A stretch of DNA of 12,525 bases from positions 1 through 12,525 of the forward strand of contig NZ_CALLXM010000022.1 in assembly GCF_937875265.1 (NCBI RefSeq), read 5' to 3'. How positions within the stretch are numbered: the stretch's first letter is position 1; the number at the start of each line of letters is the position of its first letter. Origin of the DNA: an uncultured Acetobacter sp. (lineage in GTDB: Bacteria > Pseudomonadota > Alphaproteobacteria > Acetobacterales > Acetobacteraceae). The position numbers and the translations under genes were made by a program. Of the stretch, positions 6,637 through 12,525 are shown in pieces. Below the pieces are notes generated by a model that did no database searches, was not told the DNA's origin, and saw only the letters and a list, made by a program, of their open reading frames with translations.

Positions 6637-7556
6637 GCTGGGCTTCCCTGCCGGGCTGCGGGGGATGCGCCGCCGGGCTGTGATGTAGGCTGTGCGGCGT
6701 GGCCGCCGGGGGCTGCGTCTGTGCCGGGCTGAGGCGCTGGTGCAGGCTGCGGCGGGCGTTCACGAATAGTCAGGCGGTCTGGGAGCCGCATGTCAATCAG
6801 CACCACGGGACGGTCCAGCAGATGCAGGGTGGCATCCATCTTTGCCAGCTTATGAATGGCCGGAATTTCCGCACCTTCTGGCAGCAGAACGGTCGCGCCA
6901 TCCCGCAATGTCAGGTTCCAGCGGCGGCTGCTTACACGCACTGCGGCCGTTACATGATCACGCACAGAGGGTTCCTGAATGAGCGCGTCAATCAGAGCAG
7001 ATGCGGCATCATTTGCACCATCACCAACCACCAGTGGCAGTTTGGTGAAGGCTTCAGCGTCCTTCCCGGTCATGCCCTGATCAGGCACGGGTTTGCCCTG
7101 CCGGTCGATCAGTTCAAAATGGCCCTGATGCTGCCAGACAGCAAAAGGCGGACGCTCTGTAATGGTAACGTCAATTTCCCCGGAGAGATGCCGTTCTACC
7201 ACCACATGATCTACAAAAGGCAGGGCGTTCAGGCGGTCTCGCGCATCGGAGACGCTGAAATTCAGTACAGGGTCGCCAACGGACACCCCGAGCGCCTTAT
7301 GAATGGCAGAGTCACTGGTAAGCTGCGCGCCCTGAACCTGAATACGGGTGATCCGGAGGGGGGCCGCGCTCAGAACCTTGTCCCGCAGCGGCGCAAGGCG
7401 TTCCTGCGCGCCCGGCTGTTGCAGATACAGATACCCTCCTCCCCCCAGTGCCGCCAGAAACAGCATGCCGAGCAAGGGGCGGATCAGCCGTTTCTGCCGC
7501 CGGGCAAACAGCCCGAAGCGTGACGGACGATCAGAAGGGGAGGTGGGGATTCTCAT
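6633..7556 (-). CDS. ftsQ: Cell division protein FtsQ
   Basis: FtsQ is a bitopic inner-membrane divisome protein that links early cytoplasmic and late periplasmic components. I take the ATG at 7556 (307 residues), because it overlaps the ddl stop as ATGA like the other junctions. An in-frame ATG at 7619 would add 21 residues and overlap ddl by 67 bases. The layout is a basic cytoplasmic N-terminus (FARRQKRLIRP), a transmembrane segment (about 28-46), a POTRA domain (about 68-137, beginning LRITRIQVQGAQLTSDSAI) and a beta domain up to about 265. The last 41 residues (267-307) form a Pro/Ala/Gly/Gln-rich tail, probably disordered in the periplasm. The stop overlaps the ftsA start by ATGA. Confidence 0.92.
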   Translation of the reverse strand: MRIPTSPSDRPSRFGLFARRQKRLIRPLLGMLFLAALGGGGYLYLQQPGAQERLAPLRDKVLSAAPLRITRIQVQGAQLTSDSAIHKALGVSVGDPVLNFSVSDARDRLNALPFVDHVVVERHLSGEIDVTITERPPFAVWQHQGHFELIDRQGKPVPDQGMTGKDAEAFTKLPLVVGDGANDAASALIDALIQEPSVRDHVTAAVRVSSRRWNLTLRDGATVLLPEGAEIPAIHKLAKMDATLHLLDRPVVLIDMRLPDRLTIRERPPQPAPAPQPGTDAAPGGHAAQPTSQPGGASPAARQGSPA

Positions 7557-8494
7557 TGACGGCAGGTTGCCTGATCGACCAGCCAGCCACACAGTTCCGG
7601 GTAGCTGATGCCGCACCATGCTGCCTGTTCCGGCAGCAGGGAGGTGGCGGTCATACCCGGCTGGGTGTTGACTTCAAGCAGCACAAGGCGTGCCGGACCG
7701 CGGCCGGTATCATCCAGCCGGAAGTCCGAGCGGGATGCACCGGAACAGCCAAGAGCCTGATGCGCCGCAACCGCGACGGCACAGGCCTGTTTGCTCACTG
7801 CGTCATCAATGGCCGCAGGCAGAACATGGCTGGAGCCGCCGGAGGTGTATTTGGCATCATAATCATAGAAATCATGCCCGGCACCCGGTGTGGGGGTGAT
7901 GTCTGTTACGGTCAGGGCACGGTCCCCCATCACACCAACCGTAATTTCCTTACCGGGGATAAAAGCTTCCACCAGCGCATGCGGGCCATAATGCCAGTTT
8001 TTGACAATCTCCTGCCGGATATTGGACCCGGTCCGCACGATGGAGACCCCGACGGACGAGCCTTCGCTGACCGGTTTAACCACATAAGGCGCGGGCATGG
8101 GGTCTTCTTTAGCCAGATCTTCAATGGCAATGACCTTACCTTCAGCAACAGGCAGACCAGCGGAAATGAACACGGCGCGGGCGGCGGCCTTGTCCATGGC
8201 TGTAGCAGAGGCTCGCACGCCGGAATGCGTGTAGGGCACGCCAATCCAGTCCAGCACGCCTTGAATACAACCATCCTCACCAAACCGCCCATGCAGGGCG
8301 TTGAACACCACATCGGGCTTTTGTTCAGCAAGGGTGGTGACCAGTGCAGCCAGATCAGCCCCGGCATCCAGCGTGCTGACGGTGTGGCCAAGGCTGCGCA
8401 GGGCTTCCACCACGCCTTTGGCTGAGGAGAGGCTGACATCGCGTTCAGAGGAAATGCCGCCCATCAGAACGGTAATCCGTTTGCTGTTGCTCAC
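7553..8494 (-). CDS. ddl: D-alanine--D-alanine ligase
   Basis: Ddl joins two D-alanines with ATP in the cytoplasm to supply the terminal dipeptide of the peptidoglycan stem. The 313-residue product fits the family (E. coli DdlB, 306). Visible motifs are SERDVSL (16-22, substrate Glu), HGRFGEDG (68-75), the ATP-grasp SEGSSVGVS loop (143-151), FYDYDAKY (209-216, with the Tyr associated with D-Ala rather than D-lactate specificity) and the metal-binding EVNTQPGMT (274-282). The start codon is GTG (8494-8492), overlapping the murB stop as GTGA, with AAGGA 8 bases upstream. This is the only non-ATG start in the overlap chain. The symbol is given as ddl because ddlA/ddlB naming does not carry over reliably. 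Confidence 0.96.
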   Translation of the reverse strand: MSNSKRITVLMGGISSERDVSLSSAKGVVEALRSLGHTVSTLDAGADLAALVTTLAEQKPDVVFNALHGRFGEDGCIQGVLDWIGVPYTHSGVRASATAMDKAAARAVFISAGLPVAEGKVIAIEDLAKEDPMPAPYVVKPVSEGSSVGVSIVRTGSNIRQEIVKNWHYGPHALVEAFIPGKEITVGVMGDRALTVTDITPTPGAGHDFYDYDAKYTSGGSSHVLPAAIDDAVSKQACAVAVAAHQALGCSGASRSDFRLDDTGRGPARLVLLEVNTQPGMTATSLLPEQAAWCGISYPELCGWLVDQATCRQ

Positions 8495-9438
8495 GCGGGT
8501 GTTCCTTCTGCCTTGCCAATACGTTTAATTTCCCAGTGCAGCTGAACACCGGACTGCTGGGCGACGCGCTGCCGCACGTCATCACCGAGACCTTCAAGGT
8601 CAGCTGCGGTGGCCTGACCACGGTTGATCAGGAAGTTGCAGTGCTTTTCGCTAACCTGCGCATCCCCGCGCAGCAGGCCACGGCAGCCTGCGGCATCAAT
8701 CAGTTCCCACGCCTTGCGGGGGGAAATATCCGGGTCCGGGTTGCGGAATGTCGAGCCGCCTGTTCTGGCCCGTACAGGCTGGGACAATTCACGCGCTGCG
8801 CGGACGTCAGCAATACGGGCGGAAATATCAGCCTGTTTATCCGGCGTGCCACGCAAGCGCGCACGGACGACCAGTGCGCCTTCCGGCAGGCCGGAGCGGC
8901 GATAGCCAAACTTCAGCGCGCCGACATCCAGCCGCATCAGGCTGCCATCCCGCGTGATGATCTCTGCCCAGTCCAGCACGGTTGCAATGTCAGAACCGTA
9001 AGCTCCGGCATTCATTCGCACAGCACCGCCAATGGAGCCGGGAATGCCTGCCAGAAATTCAAGCCCGGCCAGACCAGCCTGTGCGGCATATTCCGCTACC
9101 GTGGCATCCAGGCAGGCACTGCCCACCACAAGCCCGTCATCTTCAATTGTGATGTCCGAAAACCCGCGCGCCAGACGGATGACGATGCCATCCAGCCCGC
9201 CATCACGGATAATGACGTTTGAGCAGGCTCCCAGCGCCATTACCGGCAGTTCGGGAGACAGACGCTGCATGACCGCCGCAAGATCTTCCGTATCTGCCGG
9301 TTGATACAGCCACTCCGCCGCACCACCCACACGGAACCATGTGCGCGGGCCAAGTGGGGCCTGCGGTGTCAGGCGGCCGCGTGTATCCGCAAATGCCTGC
9401 TGCACCAGATCCGTCATGGAGGTGGAAGACAGGCTCAT
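8491..9438 (-). CDS. murB: UDP-N-acetylenolpyruvoylglucosamine reductase MurB
   Basis: MurB is the cytoplasmic flavoenzyme that reduces enolpyruvyl-UDP-GlcNAc to UDP-MurNAc using NADPH. The 315-residue product shows the FAD-binding ALGACSNVIIRDGG (68-81) and GIPGSIGGAVRMNAGAYG (131-148). It also has the catalytic Ser in GGSTFRNP (Ser229) with KHCNFLIN downstream, and a near-terminal HWEIKRIG holding the conserved Glu. Length and motifs suggest the shorter type II form. The start at 9438 overlaps the murC stop as ATGA with GGTGGA upstream; Met8 (9417) is a less likely start. Its stop overlaps the GTG start of ddl. Confidence 0.96.
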   Translation of the reverse strand: MSLSSTSMTDLVQQAFADTRGRLTPQAPLGPRTWFRVGGAAEWLYQPADTEDLAAVMQRLSPELPVMALGACSNVIIRDGGLDGIVIRLARGFSDITIEDDGLVVGSACLDATVAEYAAQAGLAGLEFLAGIPGSIGGAVRMNAGAYGSDIATVLDWAEIITRDGSLMRLDVGALKFGYRRSGLPEGALVVRARLRGTPDKQADISARIADVRAARELSQPVRARTGGSTFRNPDPDISPRKAWELIDAAGCRGLLRGDAQVSEKHCNFLINRGQATAADLEGLGDDVRQRVAQQSGVQLHWEIKRIGKAEGTPA

Positions 9439-10865
9439 GCCGCGCGTCCACCATTGGCAGCGTGCAGGGCAGCAAGCTGTTCCGGCAGAGCCTGTGCCCA
9501 GTTAGTGATGGTGCCAGCACCCAGACAGACAACATAATCACCCGGTTTAGCGATGGCGCTGATCATTTCTGCCAGATGGTCCGGGCTGGACAGCGGCACC
9601 ACTGAGCGGTGGCCGCGTTCGCGCAGGCCCTCAATCAGTTTGTCGCGGCTCATATCCGGGTCTGGCTGTTCTCCTGCGGCGTAAATATCGGAGACAATGA
9701 CCGTATCGGCATCGTTCATGCAGGTGCAGAAGTCCGAGAACAGCATTTTCAGGCGCGAATAACGGTGCGGCTGCATGACCGCAATTACTTTATTTGCCCC
9801 AGCCTGCCGGGCTGCTTTTAGCACGGCAGCAATTTCCACCGGATGATGACCGTAATCATCAATCACGGTCACGCCGTTGCATTCCCCTGTGCGGGTAAAG
9901 CGGCGCTTGACCCCCCGGAAGGCAGCCAGACCGGAGCGGATAACATCATCGCTGATATCCATTTCGGTCGCCACGGCAATGGCTGCCAGCGCGTTCTGCA
10001 CGTTATGGGATCCCAGCATAGGCAGGCGGAACGGACCTGCTTTGCGGGTGCGGCGGGTTGAGCGGTCTGTCAGCGTGACTTCAAACGTCGCGCCCATCTT
10101 GTCGGTAATCAGCTTTTCAGCGCGCACGTCAGCCTGCGGGGAGAACCCGTAGGTGACAATTCGATGGTCGGACATACGCGGGATCATCTGCTGCACGGCA
10201 GGATGGTCAATGCACAGCACGGCAAAACCATAGAACGGCACGTTGGAGACAAACTGGTCATAAGCTGCCTCCATAGCCTCAGCTGACCCCCAGTGGTCCA
10301 GATGTTCCGGGTCCATGTTGGTCACAACAGAAATCACGGAGGGCAGGCGGAGGAAAGAGCCATCACTCTCATCCGCTTCCGCCACCATCCAGTCCCCTTT
10401 ACCCATGCGGGTATTGGTGCCGTAGGCTTCAATAATGCCGCCATTGATCACGGTGGGGTCCAGATGTGCGGCTTCCAGCACAGCAGCAATCAGGCTGGTG
10501 GTGGTGGTTTTGCCATGCGTGCCGCCAACAGCCACAGACCAGCGCAGGCGCATCAGCTCGGCCAGCATTTCCGCACGGCGCACCACAGGGATCAGACGGC
10601 TGCGTGCCGCGACAACTTCAGGGTTGTCCCGGCTGACAGCTGTGGAAATAACAACAACCTGAGCAGACCCCAGATTCTCAGCCGCGTGGCCAATGGTAAT
10701 GGGAATACCCGCAGCCTGTAGCCGCTTGACGTTGGCACTTTCCGCAATGTCAGATCCCTGAACGGAATAGCCGAGCAGAGAAAGCACTTCTGCAATGCCG
10801 GACATTCCGATGCCACCAATCCCGACAAAATGAATGGTTCCGATGGAAAGGGGCAGGGCTCTCAT
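9435..10865 (-). CDS. murC: UDP-N-acetylmuramate--L-alanine ligase MurC
   Basis: MurC adds the first stem residue, L-alanine, to UDP-MurNAc with ATP in the cytoplasm. The ATG at 10865 (476 residues) is chosen because it overlaps the murG stop as ATGA, has GGAG 8 bases upstream, and the Rossmann motif IHFVGIGGIGMSGIAE (11-26) follows closely. An in-frame ATG at 10928 would add 21 residues unlike the family. The Mur-ligase motifs are in order: P-loop GGTHGKTTT (114-122), EADESDGSF (163-171), NMDPEHLDHW (183-192) and DDYGHHP in the C-terminal half. The carbamylated Lys seen in MurD-F is not part of the MurC pattern. It is coupled to murB downstream. Confidence 0.96.
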   Translation of the reverse strand: MRALPLSIGTIHFVGIGGIGMSGIAEVLSLLGYSVQGSDIAESANVKRLQAAGIPITIGHAAENLGSAQVVVISTAVSRDNPEVVAARSRLIPVVRRAEMLAELMRLRWSVAVGGTHGKTTTTSLIAAVLEAAHLDPTVINGGIIEAYGTNTRMGKGDWMVAEADESDGSFLRLPSVISVVTNMDPEHLDHWGSAEAMEAAYDQFVSNVPFYGFAVLCIDHPAVQQMIPRMSDHRIVTYGFSPQADVRAEKLITDKMGATFEVTLTDRSTRRTRKAGPFRLPMLGSHNVQNALAAIAVATEMDISDDVIRSGLAAFRGVKRRFTRTGECNGVTVIDDYGHHPVEIAAVLKAARQAGANKVIAVMQPHRYSRLKMLFSDFCTCMNDADTVIVSDIYAAGEQPDPDMSRDKLIEGLRERGHRSVVPLSSPDHLAEMISAIAKPGDYVVCLGAGTITNWAQALPEQLAALHAANGGRAA

Positions 10866-12010
10866 GCTCTGAACTCCGTTTGGCTGGGAGGTGTCGGATA
10901 GGCGGGCGAGGGGGAAAGGTGCAAACATTCTTCTACAACATCGGCCAGGCGGGTGGCGGCATCCGGGCGGGCGAGTGAGGCTGCGGCGGCCGCTGCGCGC
11001 GCCAGCTCTTCCGGGGCCGTAAGGAGGTCATTCAGGCGGGTAGCCAGTGCGGCGGCAGTAAAGTCAGGCTGGCGGATCATCCAGCCTGCGCCCGCAGTGG
11101 TAATGGCGCGGGCGTTTTCGCTCTGCTCATCGCTTGCGGCAATAGGCAGCGGCACCAGAATGGAGGGGCGGCCAGCAGTGGTGATCTCCGCAACGGAAGA
11201 CCCTCCAGCCCGGCCAATGACCAGATGCGCGCTCTGCAACAGGGCGGGAACATCATTCAGGAACGGTTCCACACGGGCCGTAATGCCCATGTCGGCATAG
11301 GCTTTGCGTGTGGCCTCAACATCATCCTGCCGGGCCTGCTGGGTCACGCTCAGGCGTTTACGCAGCTCTTCCGGTAGCTTGCCAAGGGCTGCGGGCACCA
11401 CGTTTGCAAAAACACTGGCCCCCAGAGAACCACCCCACACCAGAAGAAAGATGGTTTCTTCCGGCATGGTCCAGGCTTCACCTGCCAGAGCGGCAATGGC
11501 GGGGCGGACCGGCATACCGGTAAAGGCTGTGTGTGCACCAATCGGCAGTTTAGCAACGGAGGGGAATGAGGTGGCAATGACATCCGCAAAGCGGGAAAGC
11601 ACGGCGTTTGCCTTGCCCAGCACGGCATTGCCTTCATGAATAATCAGGGCCGGATGCTTGCGGCCCATCAGACGCCCCCCCAGCAGCGGGGGCACGGAAG
11701 GGTAGCCACCAAAACCGACAACGGCATCGGGCTGCACACTGCGCAGAATGGAGCGGGCTTTCCATGCGCTGCTCAGCAAAGTGAGGCCAGCCTTCAAGGC
11801 CCGCATCGGGCCGCGCCCCGCTACACCGGCACCCGGCAACACATATTGTGGCCCGCGGGAGAAAACGCCCTCCGTGCGTGCACCAGCGCGTGCGTCCGTC
11901 ATCAGCACCAGCCGGTGGCCGCGTTCGGCCAGAGCATCGGCCAGCGCTTCAGCTGGAAAGAAATGTCCGCCGGTGCCGCCAGCGGCAATGACGATAGTGC
12001 ATTGGGTCAT
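10862..12010 (-). CDS. murG: Lipid II synthase MurG (UDP-GlcNAc transferase)
   Basis: MurG transfers GlcNAc from UDP-GlcNAc to lipid I at the inner face of the membrane, completing lipid II. The ATG at 12010 (382 residues) overlaps the ftsW stop as ATGA and places the first glycine loop GGTGGH at 11-16. An ATG at 12022 would add only four residues. GFGGYPSVPPL (99-109) is the second glycine loop; GGSLGAS (193-199) is the third, with Leu where E. coli has Gln. HEGNAVLGKAN (125-135) has Gly where HEQN is common. The donor-site GRAGGSSVAEI (266-276) holds the conserved Glu. The C-terminus has an Ala-rich helix and a short Pro/Ser tail. The stop overlaps the murC start. Confidence 0.95.
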   Translation of the reverse strand: MTQCTIVIAAGGTGGHFFPAEALADALAERGHRLVLMTDARAGARTEGVFSRGPQYVLPGAGVAGRGPMRALKAGLTLLSSAWKARSILRSVQPDAVVGFGGYPSVPPLLGGRLMGRKHPALIIHEGNAVLGKANAVLSRFADVIATSFPSVAKLPIGAHTAFTGMPVRPAIAALAGEAWTMPEETIFLLVWGGSLGASVFANVVPAALGKLPEELRKRLSVTQQARQDDVEATRKAYADMGITARVEPFLNDVPALLQSAHLVIGRAGGSSVAEITTAGRPSILVPLPIAASDEQSENARAITTAGAGWMIRQPDFTAAALATRLNDLLTAPEELARAAAAAASLARPDAATRLADVVEECLHLSPSPAYPTPPSQTEFRA

Positions 12011-12525
12011 ACGGGCCGCCATTGTCTAAGAGTGGTCATGAAGCTTCCGCTGCGCTGTGTCCGCTCACCCGGCTGATGCCGGGTAAGAGCCAGCACCATG
12101 CCAATAGCCAGCGCCACGGACATGGCGGAAGAGCCACCATAGGAAATGAAAGGCAGCGTCATGCCCTTGGTGGGGATGAGATGCAAGGTGGACGCCATAT
12201 TGACAAAGGCCTGAAGGCCAAAGCCGGTGACCAGCCCGGTTGTGGACAGCACGATAAACGGGTCATCCTCACGGATAAGCCGGAGCAGGGTGCGCACCAC
12301 AATCACGCCAAATACGCAGATGATCAGCATACAGACAATCAGGCCATATTCTTCCCCGGCCACAGCAAACACAAAGTCTGCATGCGCATCGGGCAGCAGA
12401 TCTTTTACGCGGCCTTCACCGGGGCCACGGCCTGTCAGCCCACCATTGCCGAAGGCGCGCAGGGCGGTATCAATCTGGTAATGGTCCCCCACGTTGGGGT
12501 GCATGAAGCGTTCCACGCGGGACCG
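12007..12525 (-). CDS. ftsW: Septal peptidoglycan polymerase FtsW (C-terminal 172 residues; 5' end beyond the window)
   Basis: FtsW is the SEDS-family inner-membrane glycosyltransferase that polymerises lipid II at the septum with its partner PBP. The frame is open from the window edge, beginning RSRVERFMHPN, so the GTG at 12516 is internal and not a start. The visible part includes the SEDS extracellular motif LPDAHADFVFAVAGEEYG, whose Asp aligns with the conserved essential Asp of the family, and then three transmembrane segments. Between the last two is LIPTKGMTLPFISYGGSS, diagnostic of FtsW/RodA. A short basic cytoplasmic tail follows (ERTQRSGSFMTTLRQWRPV). The missing part should be about 210-220 residues with the first six or seven membrane segments. 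The FtsW rather than RodA assignment rests on position beside murG. The stop overlaps the murG start as ATGA. Confidence 0.95.
   Translation of the reverse strand, partial: RSRVERFMHPNVGDHYQIDTALRAFGNGGLTGRGPGEGRVKDLLPDAHADFVFAVAGEEYGLIVCMLIICVFGVIVVRTLLRLIREDDPFIVLSTTGLVTGFGLQAFVNMASTLHLIPTKGMTLPFISYGGSSAMSVALAIGMVLALTRHQPGERTQRSGSFMTTLRQWRPV

Noticed and set aside
7557..7619. Longer FtsQ start at 7619
   Set aside because: It would read over the conserved C-terminus of Ddl by 67 bases, and the ATGA overlap at 7556 matches all the neighbouring junctions.
7448..8425. A 325-codon open frame on the plus strand opposite ddl
   Set aside because: It lies entirely antisense to well-supported ddl and the start of ftsQ, shows no recognisable domain, and is expected from the codon bias of a GC-rich gene on the other strand.
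8536..9222. A 228-codon open frame on the plus strand opposite murB
   Set aside because: It is a shadow of murB with no ribosome-binding site or motif of its own, and its composition is typical of an antisense frame.
10866..10928. Longer MurC start at 10928
   Set aside because: It adds 21 residues unlike MurC, would overlap murG by 67 bases, and the ATG at 10865 has both an ATGA overlap and GGAG upstream.
1..12525. A novel mobile, defence or biosynthetic system
   Set aside because: Every long minus-strand frame is a recognised housekeeping gene in standard dcw order, gaps are under 150 bases, and there are no transposase, phage, toxin, CRISPR or tRNA-like signals.

Overview
All eleven genes in this window lie on the minus strand. 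Read in the direction of transcription, from high to low coordinates, they are ftsW (partial), murG, murC, murB, ddl, ftsQ, ftsA, ftsZ, lpxC, bamD and recN (partial). This is the distal half of an alphaproteobacterial division and cell-wall (dcw) cluster followed by an outer-membrane biogenesis pair and a DNA-repair gene. The gene order, the FtsZ C-terminus (LEIPTFLRRQ), the moderately high GC content and a GTTC-N7-GTTC SOS box point to an alphaproteobacterium. An acetic acid bacterium (Acetobacteraceae, Acetobacter-like) is my best guess from general resemblance, not from a database match.

Block 1 (12525-5200) runs from ftsW to ftsA. The seven genes are joined by six consecutive 4-base stop/start overlaps (five ATGA and one GTGA), which argues for one mRNA with translational coupling. 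MurC, MurB, Ddl and MurG make the cytoplasmic and lipid-linked peptidoglycan precursors. FtsW polymerises lipid II at the septum, FtsQ is a divisome scaffold, and FtsA tethers FtsZ to the membrane.

Block 2 (5203-3507) is ftsZ. It has its own AT-rich 84-base upstream gap, containing a near-perfect tandem repeat and plausible promoter elements, and it ends in a strong intrinsic terminator.

Block 3 (3408-1253) is lpxC and bamD (lipid A synthesis; beta-barrel protein assembly), separated by 91 bases and closed by a second intrinsic terminator. A perfect hairpin overlaps the bamD stop codon.

Block 4 (1248-1) is the start of recN. It has its own sigma70-like promoter and an alphaproteobacterial LexA operator at the predicted transcription start, so it is probably SOS-induced independently of its neighbours.

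No stretch of more than 300 bases lacks a gene. I see no mobile elements, tRNA or rRNA genes, CRISPR arrays, pseudogenes or signs of transfer. I did not find an undescribed system. The points most worth checking are regulatory: the recN SOS operator, the tandem repeat before ftsZ, the bamD-end RNA structures and the overlap chain.
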